A stretch of 64,000 nucleotides of DNA from Microbulbifer sp. Q7. Lineage in GTDB: Bacteria > Pseudomonadota > Gammaproteobacteria > Pseudomonadales > Cellvibrionaceae. Position 1 is the first letter of the stretch. Each line of letters begins with the position of its first letter. Under the pieces are notes generated by a model. It did not search any database. It was not told where the DNA came from and worked only from the letters and a program-made list of their open reading frames with translations. Positions 1 to 9,800 of the stretch are shown here, piece by piece. The DNA is taken from positions 2,483,407-2,547,406 of the forward strand of contig NZ_LROY01000002.1 in NCBI RefSeq assembly GCF_001639145.1, read 5' to 3'. A program made the translations under genes and the position numbers.

Positions 1-650
1 TCGCCCTCATGGACAACAAGGACGCCTACCTGTGGGGCAACGATTTCCTGGTAGCGCCGGTGACCGACGGGAACATGGACGAGGTGGCCGTGCAGCTGCC
101 CGGCGGCGTGTGGTTCGATTACTGGACCGACGAAGCCTATCGCGGTGACATTGCCAAGGTGGAAGTGGAGCTCGACACCATTCCGGTACTGGTACGCGCG
201 GGGGCGTTTATCCCCACCGTGGCGGACATGAAAAATACCCGCGAGTACACCAGCAAAACCCTGCGCCTGGATTACTACGCGGATCACTCCGTTAGCCAGT
301 CCAGCAGCTATCTGTATGAAGACGACGGTGTCACCGCCGATGCCTTTGCCAAGGGCCAGTATGAAAAGCTGCACTTTGCCGGCGAACGCAACGGCGAGCA
401 CAGCCAGTTTACCTTTACCCGCGAAGGCAACGGCTACACCGGAGTTCCGGAATCCCGCGCGCTGGAACTGGTGCTGCACAACTGGCAACAGGCGCCCGCC
501 AGTATTGCGCTCGGCGCCGTGAATATCCCGCTGGTGAAGCGGGAATCCGAACTGGCCGACAACACCGCCTTCTTCGACAAGCGCCGCAAGACCCTGCGGG
601 TACAGTTCCCCTGGGGTAAACAGGACCTCGCGCTGACGATCACCGAATAA
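1..650 (+). CDS. GH31 alpha-glucosidase, C-terminal part (5' end outside window)
   Basis: The reading frame is open from the window edge, so the true start is upstream; only about 215 C-terminal residues are visible. The segment around 'GNDFLVAPVTD' followed by 'PVLVRAGAFIP' is the conserved junction between the catalytic barrel and the beta-sandwich of GH31 enzymes. The 'YEDDG' stretch near residue 100 is typical of the DUF5110/C-terminal sandwich. Family members hydrolyse terminal alpha-linked glucose from malto- or isomalto-oligosaccharides. The catalytic aspartates would lie in the missing part, so activity cannot be judged. The stop is 21 nt before the ATG of the following GH13 gene, suggesting an operon. 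Confidence 0.85.
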   Translation, partial: ALMDNKDAYLWGNDFLVAPVTDGNMDEVAVQLPGGVWFDYWTDEAYRGDIAKVEVELDTIPVLVRAGAFIPTVADMKNTREYTSKTLRLDYYADHSVSQSSSYLYEDDGVTADAFAKGQYEKLHFAGERNGEHSQFTFTREGNGYTGVPESRALELVLHNWQQAPASIALGAVNIPLVKRESELADNTAFFDKRRKTLRVQFPWGKQDLALTITE

Positions 651-671
651 TTGCAGGAAATAAACGCTGTT

Positions 672-2600
672 ATGAAAACCATTTCTCGACTGATTCTGGC
701 CACCGCGATTACCGCCAACCTGCTGGCCGGCTGTGACGCCAAGCCTACCGCAGCACCGTCTGCGGTCGAGCCCGAGCACACCCACAAGGCAGCCAGCGCG
801 GAGGCAATCGCCTCGCCGGTAGAGACCTTTGGCAAACCGGTGATTTACCAGGTGCTGCCGCGCCTGTTTGGCAACACCAATGCCACCAACAAATTCTGGG
901 GCACCATGGAAGAAAACGGTGTGGGTAAATTCAGTGACTTCACCCCTGAGGCGCTGCAGCAAATCCGCGCACTGGGCGCTGACTACATCTGGTACACCGG
1001 CTCGCTGCACCATGCAGTGGTGCGTGACTACACCGCCTTTGGTATCAGCAACGACGACCCGGACGTCGTCAAGGGCCGGGCCGGCTCACCCTATGCGGTG
1101 AAAGATTACTACACCGTAAATCCCGACCTGGCCAATGACCCGGGCAAGCGCCTGGAAGAATTCAAGGCGCTGGTAGAGCGCTCCCACGCCGCCGGCCTCA
1201 AGGTGATTATCGACATCGTACCCAACCACGTAGCCCGCAATTACCAGTCGCTGGCCAAACCCGAAGGCGTGCGTGACTTTGGAGCCGATGACGACACCAG
1301 CGTGGCTTATGCCCGCGACAATAATTTCTATTACGTGCCCGGCGAGCCCTTCCTGGTGCCGGTAGCCGAAGACGGCTACCAGCCGCTGAATGGTGAAGCC
1401 CATCCGTTGGTAGACGGTGAATTTGCCGAGACGCCGGCCAAGTGGACCGGCAATGGCAGCCGCGCGCCGCAGCCGAAGCAGGACGACTGGTACGAGACGG
1501 TAAAAATCAATTTCGGCGTACGCCCGGACGGTAGCCACGACTTCCCCGCCCTCCCCGCCGGTTACGCGCAAAAAGATTACCGCGCGCATGCGGCCTTCTG
1601 GGCAGATAAAGACGTACCGAGCAGCTGGGAAAAATTCCGCCAGATCACCGACTACTGGCTCGCGTTTGGTATTGATGGTTTCCGCTACGATATGGCCGGC
1701 ATGGTGCCGGTGGAGTTCTGGAGCTACCTAAATTCCTCCATCAAAATGCAGAAGCCCGATGCACTGCTGCTGGCAGAAATCTACCAGCCAGATCTGTACC
1801 GGAATTATGTGCACCTGGGCAAAATGGATTACCTGTATGACAAGGTGGGCACCTACGATGCCATCCGTGCTGTTATGGAAGGCAAGGCCGCTACCGATCC
1901 GCTGGTGGAGATTCAGGAAAGCCTGAGCGGTATCGAAGACAACATGCTGCGCTTTATGGAAAACCACGACGAGCAGCGTATCGCCAGCCCGGAGTTTGCC
2001 GGCAACGCCGAGGCCGGCAAGCCGGCCATGGTGGTGTCCGCCGCCCTCAGCGGTGCACCCACGCTGGTCTACTTCGGCCAGGAACTGGGTGAGCCCGGTG
2101 CCGGCGATGCGGGCTTCGGCAAGGCCAGCCGCACCACCATTTTCGATTACTGGTCGGTACCCACCATTCGGCGCTGGAATAATGAAGGCAATTTCAATAG
2201 CGAAAAGCTCAGCGACGCCGAACAGTCCCTGCAGGGATTTTACCGCACACTGCTCACCTTCTCCCGCCAGAGCCCGGCGCTCACCGGGGAGTTTTTCGAT
2301 CTGCACCAGGTTAACCGTACCCAGGGCGAGAACTACTCCGACAAGCTGTACAGCTTCGCCCGCTGGGCGGGTAACGAACGCCTGCTGGTGATTGCCAACT
2401 TCGGCGACCGCGACAGCACCACCACCCTGCGCTTGCCAAAAGCGCTGATTGAAGCGTGGCAGCTGGCTCCCGGTAAGTACACCCTTACCAACCAGCTGCA
2501 GCAGGGGACCGCGAAAATGGTCGTGCGCGATGACCTGAGTGCAGCAGTGTCATTGGACACTCCGCGGCTTTCCGGCCAGATTCTGCGCCTCAGCCACTGA
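672..2600 (+). CDS. GH13 alpha-amylase-family lipoprotein
   Basis: A 642-residue glycoside hydrolase with a lipoprotein signal ending in 'LLAGC', so probably anchored in the periplasm or on the cell surface. The four GH13 regions are visible: 'DIVPNHV', 'GFRYDMAG' (nucleophile Asp), 'LLLAEIY' (acid/base Glu) and 'FMENHDEQR' (third carboxylate). It should cleave alpha-1,4-glucan or maltodextrin; the exact subfamily is not clear. I chose ATG 672 over the in-frame TTG at 651 because AGGAAA lies 10 nt upstream and the signal peptide begins there. It follows the GH31 gene by 21 nt and is followed by a strong hairpin terminator. Confidence 0.88.
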   Translation: MKTISRLILATAITANLLAGCDAKPTAAPSAVEPEHTHKAASAEAIASPVETFGKPVIYQVLPRLFGNTNATNKFWGTMEENGVGKFSDFTPEALQQIRALGADYIWYTGSLHHAVVRDYTAFGISNDDPDVVKGRAGSPYAVKDYYTVNPDLANDPGKRLEEFKALVERSHAAGLKVIIDIVPNHVARNYQSLAKPEGVRDFGADDDTSVAYARDNNFYYVPGEPFLVPVAEDGYQPLNGEAHPLVDGEFAETPAKWTGNGSRAPQPKQDDWYETVKINFGVRPDGSHDFPALPAGYAQKDYRAHAAFWADKDVPSSWEKFRQITDYWLAFGIDGFRYDMAGMVPVEFWSYLNSSIKMQKPDALLLAEIYQPDLYRNYVHLGKMDYLYDKVGTYDAIRAVMEGKAATDPLVEIQESLSGIEDNMLRFMENHDEQRIASPEFAGNAEAGKPAMVVSAALSGAPTLVYFGQELGEPGAGDAGFGKASRTTIFDYWSVPTIRRWNNEGNFNSEKLSDAEQSLQGFYRTLLTFSRQSPALTGEFFDLHQVNRTQGENYSDKLYSFARWAGNERLLVIANFGDRDSTTTLRLPKALIEAWQLAPGKYTLTNQLQQGTAKMVVRDDLSAAVSLDTPRLSGQILRLSH

Positions 2601-2614
2601 CTCGACCCCCTCCC

Positions 2615-2646
2615 GGACAGGGGTGCCACGCACCCCTGTCCTTTCT
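2615..2646 (+). terminator. Intrinsic terminator after GH31-GH13 pair
   Basis: Perfect 12-bp stem (GGACAGGGGTGC at 2615-2626, complement at 2630-2641) with a 3-nt loop, followed by the T-rich run TTTCTT. It starts 14 nt after the GH13 stop codon. Confidence 0.8.
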
Positions 2647-2815
2647 TGATGATTCCCTCCTCACTGCTTGCCCACCGCTCCCCACTCTCGCCCGACGTCG
2701 CCGCCATAGGCGAAACCTTCACGACCTGATACTGTCTGAGACTTCACAGTCAGTGGTTTACACTGATTCTTGAGGCGCCAGGTCTGTGCGCAGACACTAA
2801 CGGGAGGAAATACGG

Positions 2816-3655
2816 ATGGGTGGCAATATCAAAGAATGGCTGATCGCCCTGCTGGTGGTGGCCGCGGTTGTTTTTGGCATCTACTGGTTTGCCGTGCGCG
2901 AAGCCCCAGCACCGGAAGTGTCCGCCCCCGTGACCGAGCCCGCACCGGAAACCCAGCCCGGCGTTGACCTGGAAGAGCCGGCGGAGCCTGTCATCCCTCC
3001 GGTACCGGAACCTGTCGAGCCTGAAGACCCACCGCGCCAACTGCCCGCCCTCAATAGCAGCGATCGCGAAGCGCACACCGACATCATCAGCCTTTCCTCC
3101 GACGGCGCCCTTGCAAAATGGATTGTGCCCGATGAAGTGGTACGCAAATGGGTGGCCGCGGTAAACACTGCGACCAAGGGCGACCTGATGCACAAGAACC
3201 GCCCGTTCAACAATGTGGATGGCAAACTCGCGGTCAAGGAACTGGAAACCCGCGACGATGGGCAAAAAGTGTATGTGCTGTCGCAGGAGAACTACCAGCG
3301 CTACGATCAGCCGGTGCGCCTGTTCGCCATGGTGGATACCGATACCGCGGTGAACCTCTACCAGTTCTGGTACCCGCGCCTGAAACAGGCCTATGGCGAG
3401 CTGGGGCTGAAAAACAAGAACTTCCACGCAGCAGTAATAGCGGCCATCGACCAGGCACTGGCCGCGCCGGAAGTGGAAGGCCCCATAAAACTGGTGCGCC
3501 CCACGGTGTATTACAAGTTTGAGGATGAGAAGCTGGAGAAAATGCCCGGCCTGCACAAACTGATGATTCGCATCGGCCCGGACAATGCGGCACGGGTAAA
3601 GGAAAAATTGCGCGAGCTGAAAGCGGCATTGCAGAACCTGCCCAGCGAACAGTAG
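2816..3655 (+). CDS. DUF3014 domain membrane-anchored protein
   Basis: A 279-residue protein. Residues about 8-27 form one hydrophobic helix ('LIALLVVAAVVFGIYWFAV'). A proline/glutamate-rich linker runs to about residue 75, and a conserved globular region then covers most of the rest. Layout and sequence match DUF3014 proteins, which have no known function. The start is well supported by GGGAGGAAA about 6 nt before the ATG. Topology suggests an N-terminal anchor with the domain in the periplasm. It stands alone between the amylase terminator and the convergent second amylase gene. Confidence 0.75.
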   Translation: MGGNIKEWLIALLVVAAVVFGIYWFAVREAPAPEVSAPVTEPAPETQPGVDLEEPAEPVIPPVPEPVEPEDPPRQLPALNSSDREAHTDIISLSSDGALAKWIVPDEVVRKWVAAVNTATKGDLMHKNRPFNNVDGKLAVKELETRDDGQKVYVLSQENYQRYDQPVRLFAMVDTDTAVNLYQFWYPRLKQAYGELGLKNKNFHAAVIAAIDQALAAPEVEGPIKLVRPTVYYKFEDEKLEKMPGLHKLMIRIGPDNAARVKEKLRELKAALQNLPSEQ

Positions 3656-3698
3656 TTGCGGCGCCCGTAATTTGGACGCAAACAATAAAGCAGTGACC

Positions 3699-3731
3699 AA
3701 AAAAAGCCGGTATCAGTTTCCTGATACCGGC
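3699..3731 (-). terminator. Intrinsic terminator for the minus-strand GH13 gene
   Basis: Stem GCCGGTATCAG (3706-3716) pairs perfectly with 3721-3731 around a TTTC loop. On the minus strand it is followed by a run of seven T (AAAAAAA at 3699-3705 on the plus strand). It lies 137 nt past the stop of the 3868-5616 gene and may also stop plus-strand transcripts from the DUF3014 gene. Confidence 0.75.
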
Positions 3732-3779
3732 AAGCCTTTCGACGAGAAAGAGAAGTCGCACTCACATGGGCCGAATCCG

Positions 3780-3850
3780 GCCCTGCACATTAAAACCAAA
3801 CCAAAAAGCTAAACCCAAAAACCAAACCAAAAAAACAAGCCAAAACTCAG
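3780..3850. repeat. Low-complexity AAACC/CCAAAA tract
   Basis: Irregular short repeats of the type 'ACCAAA' and 'AACCCAAAAA' over about 70 bp between the end of the minus-strand GH13 gene and its terminator. On the minus strand this is a G/T-rich 3' untranslated stretch. Immediately left of it is a 6-bp hairpin (GGGCCG-AATC-CGGCCC, 3769-3784). Confidence 0.5.
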
Positions 3851-3867
3851 GACACTATTGGTACGCG

Positions 3868-5616
3868 TTAGCGCGCGCTGAGCTGCCCCTGCTGACTTGT
3901 GCCCAGCAGCAGGATGTCAAACTCGGTGTCAAAGGTCAGCGTGCCATTCTCCACCCGGGCTTCCGCACCGGAGTAGTAATCTTTCACCAGCGTACCCTCG
4001 GCAAACACGTCACCGGCGCTCAGTGTTTTTTCGCCGGCGTCCAATTCCAGCGCAACCATGACGCGATCGCTTTCAAACGTGCGCGAGAAAACATAGGGCG
4101 CTTCGCTCAGCTGCTGGTGTACACCGGCACCCACTGCGGGATGCGACTGCCGGAACTGGCCCAGTTTCTGCCAGTGGCTGAGAATATCGCTGGTGCGTTC
4201 CTGCTTAATACTGTTCCAGTCCATGGGTACACGCATGGATGCATCGCCGTAGGCCTGCTCGTCAATCATCGGGCGGGCAATTTCGTCGCCGTAGTAAATC
4301 TGGGCGGCACCCGGTGCCAGCATCAGTTTCAGCGCGGCGCTTTTTACCTGCTTGCGCTCACGATCAAACGAACTGAAGTCGTCGTGGGAGCCGATGTAGT
4401 TAAGAACAGAAACACCGTCCAGCTCGCCACCGTTCAGGATGCTGGAGTATTCGCTGAAAATACTCTCCATGTCCTGCTTGGCATGGGTGGCAAAACCCAT
4501 GTTGATCAGGCTGTCGAAGCCGTGGTTGAAGAAGTCGACCTTGCGATCACCGAAGTCGTAGTAGCGACCTTCGCTGCTGGCGAAATTATTTACACCGTAA
4601 TGGTAAACCTCGCCAACCATAAAGAACTCGCGATCATCCAGTTTGCTCTCTGGATTGTTCGCCTTCCACTCCGCCAGGGCCAGGCTGGCTTCTTTTTTCA
4701 GCACGCCCCAGATTTCCGGTTCAACGTGCTTTACAGTATCCACACGGAAGCCTGCCACACCGTATTCGCGCACCCAGTCGGTCAGCCATTTCACGATGTA
4801 GTACTTGGGCGCACGCGGGTAGCCGGTGCGCTCGAAGAAGGCGTCCAGCTCGGCCACTTCCTTCTCCAGACGGCCTTCGCGCTGCCACTTTTCGGTGAGC
4901 TGCGGCGGCAGGTCGACCGGCTCTTCGCTCTCGGTCAGGATGTCTGGAAGGTTATCGGTCAGTGCGCAGGTGACGTTCTGGGCAAAGCTGCTCCAGTCAC
5001 ACTGCGGATTGGTCCGAACCCAGTCGGACGGCCACAGCGGATCTTCGCGGGTCACCGGGCCGGTATGGTTGATGATGACGTCCAGCAGGATACGCAGACC
5101 TTTGCTGCGCGCCTTGGCGATCAGCTCGGCCAGTTCTTCCTCGGTGCCAAAGTTCGCGTCCACGCTGGTCCAGTCTTTCGGCCAGTAACCGTGGAAGGCG
5201 TAGGTGCGTTTGTCGCCCTCATCAAAGCCGTGCACGTTCTCGATCACCGGAGACATCCAGATGGCGTCCACGCCGAGATCGTTGAAGTAGCCCTCGTCCA
5301 GCTTCTGGATCACACCGCGCAGGTCACCCCCATGGAAACCACGCAAATGCGCCGCGTCATCTTTACGGCCATAAGACAGGTCATTGTCCGGATTGCCGTT
5401 GTGAAAGCGGTCCGGAAGCATGAAATAGACGGTGGCGTTTTTCCAGAAAGGATCCGCGCTGTCCGGCTTGACCTCGGTCAAGGCAGGGGCACTGGCTTCA
5501 GGGGAAGATGGCGCCAATTCAGCATCAGACAGAGCCCCGGACTGGCGCTCGGAACAGGCGGTGATGGTCAGTGCCAATGCGGGAATCAGGGCACTCAAAC
5601 CGGTAACTTTTCTCAT
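3868..5616 (-). CDS. GH13 alpha-amylase/cyclomaltodextrinase-like lipoprotein
   Basis: A 582-residue enzyme with a lipoprotein signal ('LTITACS', cleavage before Cys21). GH13 regions are intact: 'DVIINHTGP', 'GFRVDTVKHV', 'FMVGEVYHYG' and 'IGSHDDFSS', giving the Asp-Glu-Asp triad. The overall type resembles periplasmic or surface amylases such as SusA/neopullulanase-like proteins acting on starch or maltodextrin. The ATG is preceded on the minus strand by GGAGAG. It is transcribed opposite to the first GH13 gene, with its own terminator at 3699-3731. The two amylases are not close copies, which suggests different substrate or product preference (inference). Confidence 0.87.
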   Translation of the reverse strand: MRKVTGLSALIPALALTITACSERQSGALSDAELAPSSPEASAPALTEVKPDSADPFWKNATVYFMLPDRFHNGNPDNDLSYGRKDDAAHLRGFHGGDLRGVIQKLDEGYFNDLGVDAIWMSPVIENVHGFDEGDKRTYAFHGYWPKDWTSVDANFGTEEELAELIAKARSKGLRILLDVIINHTGPVTREDPLWPSDWVRTNPQCDWSSFAQNVTCALTDNLPDILTESEEPVDLPPQLTEKWQREGRLEKEVAELDAFFERTGYPRAPKYYIVKWLTDWVREYGVAGFRVDTVKHVEPEIWGVLKKEASLALAEWKANNPESKLDDREFFMVGEVYHYGVNNFASSEGRYYDFGDRKVDFFNHGFDSLINMGFATHAKQDMESIFSEYSSILNGGELDGVSVLNYIGSHDDFSSFDRERKQVKSAALKLMLAPGAAQIYYGDEIARPMIDEQAYGDASMRVPMDWNSIKQERTSDILSHWQKLGQFRQSHPAVGAGVHQQLSEAPYVFSRTFESDRVMVALELDAGEKTLSAGDVFAEGTLVKDYYSGAEARVENGTLTFDTEFDILLLGTSQQGQLSAR

Positions 5617-5897
5617 TATATTCTCTCCGTCGTGATCGAACGGTCATCACAGCAGCCTACTGTAACCGCCTCGCCCACAGATTCATCCTCCCGGGGCGGG
5701 GCGTAGATGAAATGATCGAACACCGGTGATAGGCTTGACGCCCCAGTTTTGGGGCCACCCAGAAGCCGGAAAGCGGCTGTACAAAAACAGGTGGCGACTG
5801 CGAGACACCCGGCAGACGCGCGGCAGGATAGACCGCGCCGGACCCGGCGACGTAGCGAGAACCTAGGGAACAGATTTTTTAAATTGAAGGAGTGAAC

Positions 5898-6740
5898 ATG
5901 CAGGACAAACCCGTCGTATTCGTTGTGGTAGACCCGAACGATGACCGCCAAGTAGCCCTGGAGCGCGCACTGGCGACCGCCCGCGAGCGCAACCCGCAGC
6001 CCAAACTGGCCGTATTCGTTGCGGTGGATGGGGAAGCGGTCGACACCCGCGCGGTCAACGACCACCTGTTCCGCGACGAATTCTGGTTCCGTGACCAGAT
6101 CCGCAAGCCCATTGAAGAAGCGGGCGTGGAGTTCGAGATTACCGTGTGCTGGTCCAGTGACTGGCAGGGCGCGATCATTCAGGAATCCAAGCGCTGCAAC
6201 GCGGAAATGATCTACCTGCCGGTGCACGCCCGTACCAGCAGCCGCCGCTTCACCTTTGCCGAGTCAAAGTGGCAGGTGCTGAAGCAGGCAAAATGCCCGG
6301 TGGTGCTGATCCGCCCGAATGCGAAAGACCGCCGCAAGGTGGTACTGGCCACGGTGAACTACCAGGCCAAAACCACCCAGCAGCGCCAGCTCAACCGCCA
6401 GATCACCGAGCGCGCCGGTTATATTGCCGAGGTGTACGGTGCCGAGCTGCACCTGGTGAATGCCTTTCTGGATTCCATGCTGTACCCGGACCGCGGCGCG
6501 CTGGCCAAGCTGGCACAGAAGACCGGCGTACCCACCGACCGTATCCACGTGAAGCAGGGCTATACCAACGAGGTCGTGGCCGAGATTGCCAAGGAAATCG
6601 ATGCAGACCTGGTAGTAATGGGCACCCTGAACCAGTACGGCGAAACCGGCTCCCTGCTGCGCGGCAACACTGCCGAGCGTGTCATTGGTTCGGTAGAAAC
6701 CGATGTGATGGTGTGTAACGCCTTTACCAGCACCAAGTAA
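5898..6740 (+). CDS. Tandem-domain universal stress protein (UspE-like)
   Basis: A 280-residue cytoplasmic protein made of two Usp domains of about 140 residues, the arrangement of E. coli UspE. The second domain ends with the ATP-binding-type signature 'VVMGTLNQYGETGSLLRGNTAE', close to the G-2x-G-9x-G-(S/T) pattern. The start is ATG 5898 with GAAGGAG just upstream; the GTG at 5892 lies within the ribosome-binding site and is less likely. It is a single gene unrelated to the sugar genes around it, probably for stress survival. Confidence 0.82.
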   Translation: MQDKPVVFVVVDPNDDRQVALERALATARERNPQPKLAVFVAVDGEAVDTRAVNDHLFRDEFWFRDQIRKPIEEAGVEFEITVCWSSDWQGAIIQESKRCNAEMIYLPVHARTSSRRFTFAESKWQVLKQAKCPVVLIRPNAKDRRKVVLATVNYQAKTTQQRQLNRQITERAGYIAEVYGAELHLVNAFLDSMLYPDRGALAKLAQKTGVPTDRIHVKQGYTNEVVAEIAKEIDADLVVMGTLNQYGETGSLLRGNTAERVIGSVETDVMVCNAFTSTK

Positions 6741-6755
6741 CCGCTCCCCAAATTG

Positions 6756-6778
6756 CACCGCCGCGTTCTGCGGCGGTG
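6756..6778 (+). terminator. GC-rich hairpin after usp gene
   Basis: A 9-bp stem CACCGCCGC / GCGGCGGTG with a 5-nt loop lies 15 nt after the usp stop, between two convergent genes. There is no clear T-run, so termination efficiency is uncertain. Confidence 0.45.
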
Positions 6779-6817
6779 ACGCTCTTGCCGCCGCCACCTT
6801 CGATTCCTTATTCCGCG

Positions 6818-9800
6818 TTACTTGAACGAGAACAGTGCGCGACGCACAGTGCCGTCATCCAGCTTCAGTAACAGCACGCGACAACTGCCGCTCCAGGACT
6901 TTTCTGTTTTCCAGTTGTACTGGTAGGTATCGCTGCCCGGGCTGTATTTGAGCGTGCTACTGCCGGCAGTATACGCCGCGTCTTCCAGTGTATTTACCTG
7001 CACCCCGGAAGAGCAGTTGGCTGCGGTGCTGAACAGCTGCCCGCCGAGGAGAATATCGAGGCCGTGGTCACCAGCCAGCCCAAACTTCACCGGCACCACC
7101 TGCCCGGCCTTGACCTGGTTGCTCACCGGCAGGGCGTCGATGGGTTCGAGGAAACCACTGAAGGCATAGTGCACGTCAAACGTAACCGCTGCCTCGCTGA
7201 GGTTGTCTGCGAGGTCCAGCCCGTCGTTGCAGGCTGCGGTAAAACGCCCGACGCCATTGCTGGTACCGCCACTCACCACCGGAATCGCCTCACGGGCCAC
7301 ACCGGACAGGCTATCGCTGGTGGTGCAGCCGTGGCTGGGCACCGAACCGAGGGTGTAAATATCGCCCATGCTGATCACGGTTACCGCAACGTCTGGCGGT
7401 GTTGTATCAATGGCGATGGGGCTGAGCGTGGTCGACGCATCATTGTCTGCCCGATCCCGCGCAGCACCGCTGGCGCTCTGGTTCGCGCCTTCCTGGTCCA
7501 GTAGCACCGGCGCCGAGCAGGACTGCACACCGGAAAGGCTGTCGGTACAGGTAAACAACACCTGCACCGCGGCGTTGTGCCAACCGGCACTGTTCGCGGG
7601 CGGCTGTACCGCGCCCACAATGGACGGCGGCTCGCGGTCGATGCGAATGGGCCCTACCTCCATGGTGTCGGTATTGCCAGCCAGATCGCGGGCGTCGCCA
7701 CGAACGGTGACGCCGTCACTGCCGGCCGGTAGCGAGGCCAGTAACTGGTCCGGTCCGCAGTCCGCCACGGGAACGCCGGAGCCGGCGATGCCGGTGTCCG
7801 GGTCGACGTCGTCACAGTAGAAGCGCACCGCAACCTCGGTATTGTTCCAGCCAAATTCATTGGCATCGGGAAGCGACTCCCCGGCGATCTGCGGCGCGAC
7901 GGTATCAATCGAGATGGGCAAGCGGGTGGTGGCACTGCGATTGCCGGCCAGGTCCCGCGCACTGAATTCGAGGCGATTCACCCCTTCCGCGTCCAGCGCC
8001 ACCGCCACTTCCGCGGCGGCCGTTGATCCATCGAGCCGCACCGGCTCCCGCACCAAGTAGTCGATGGCGGCAAGTCCCGAGCCTTCATCGGTAGCCCGCA
8101 AGGTGACCTGCACCGGTTTGCTGCTGTGCCAGCCACTGGGCTCTGCGGCGGGGGACACGTCCGCCGTCACCAGCGGCGGTATCGCGTCTTCCTTTTTGCA
8201 CAGCAATTCCCTGGCGGGGTCCGGCTCACCGCGGCTGATGGCTTCAGCCCGTTCCCAGACCCGTACAAACGCCTCGGCGGAACAAAACAGCTGATCCTCG
8301 TAGTGGGCGTCGAGCCCGACCTGACGCAGGTCGGCAATCAAATCCGGCAGCAGGCCGATGTGCGCGAGACCATCCACGTTGTAGTCGTAACGCTTGAAGC
8401 CGGTTTGCTGCCGTTCGAACACCCCAAACCCCTCCAGCTCGAACGGATATTGCACCGCGTTTCTGTCGACTTCCTGCCGCGCCCGCTCCTGCCCGTTGTC
8501 CGCCTCCCAGCCACCGCAGGCGTCGCTGCCAAAGCGCGGCCCAAGATGGCCGGCGATGCCATTGAAGTCACTGCCCATGGCCACCGGTGCGCCCATCACA
8601 TCCACCGCATACTGCAGGGCCTGCCCCCAGGTTTTTGAGGAATAGCGGCAATTATTGTGAATCACACTGCCGTGTTCCGGTGTGCGGTAAGCAAGATTGA
8701 AACTGTCGCCGTAAGAATCGGTGTCCTGCACATCGTCCTTGAGCATCGCGGCGATCATGCCGCCACTATCGCGGATTGCCTCGAGCTGCGCCCGTGTGCG
8801 CATGCGTTCGTGCCGCCCTTTGCCGCCATACACTCGGGGGAACAGATCGAAGAACTGCACATGACTGGCAATCAGTGGGTAAGCCTCACCGGTAGTGGGG
8901 GAGAATGTGCGGCTCAGTCCGATCATATTGTCGATGGACTTATTCGACATATGGTCGATATCGATGAGGATGCCTTTTTCCATCAGCAGGCGCATCAGCT
9001 CCGCCCCCTTGCCCAGCTGGCCATCGGTGCCCAGTTGCAAGCCGCGCGCGTTGCACATGGCCTCGGCAACGGTCTGCGCGGGGTAAGTCGGTAGCCCGGG
9101 GGCCGCGCCGCCGAACCCGAGTAGATTCAACAAGGCACCAACAGAGGTATTGAGTTTGAAACCGTAGTCACCCTTGCCGACACCACAGTTCTCGACACTC
9201 CACCAGCGCTGCTCGACCACCGCCTGCCCAACACCGATAGCGTCCTGCCAGGTGGCCGCCGCGCCGAAGGCATTGTCGAAGTTATGCACCGGAAAAACAT
9301 GACGCACGCCCAGGTCATAAATAACCTGAACCGCTTCTTCCAAGGTGGCAGGGGTTTCCAATCCCGTGGCCTCGGCGGGCAAACCGAAGTCCGCCGGACA
9401 ACCTGACTCCTTACAGTTGAACAGGTTGTCCACCTCGATACCGAGCATCACTGCCAGCTTGCCACTGCTAATCACCTGCCGCGCCTGCTCCGGGGTGGTG
9501 ACAATACGGAACCAGCCCTCCCCAACGCCGTTACCATTGATCACCCCGTCGGCCAGGTCATCGATAAACGCCTCGAATTTTTTCGCCGCCAGTAGCTGCT
9601 CAATGATCGGCTTCATCGAGTTTTCACAGGCGGCCCAGCGCCCAGTATCATTGGTGCTTTTGCACAGCGCCTCGTTGGTAACTGCCAGCATGGAGACCGC
9701 ACGCAGGCCGCCGCGCCAGGCGCGCTCCAGCCATACGTAATAAGCCTGCTGGTGGGTGGTACTGGTCCACTTAGGCCAACCACTGAAGTAAGGCGCGCCG

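Noticed and set aside
3766..5706. Long plus-strand open frame (646 codons) opposite the second GH13 gene
   Set aside because: Antisense shadow; begins in the low-complexity AAACC tract and has no family features.
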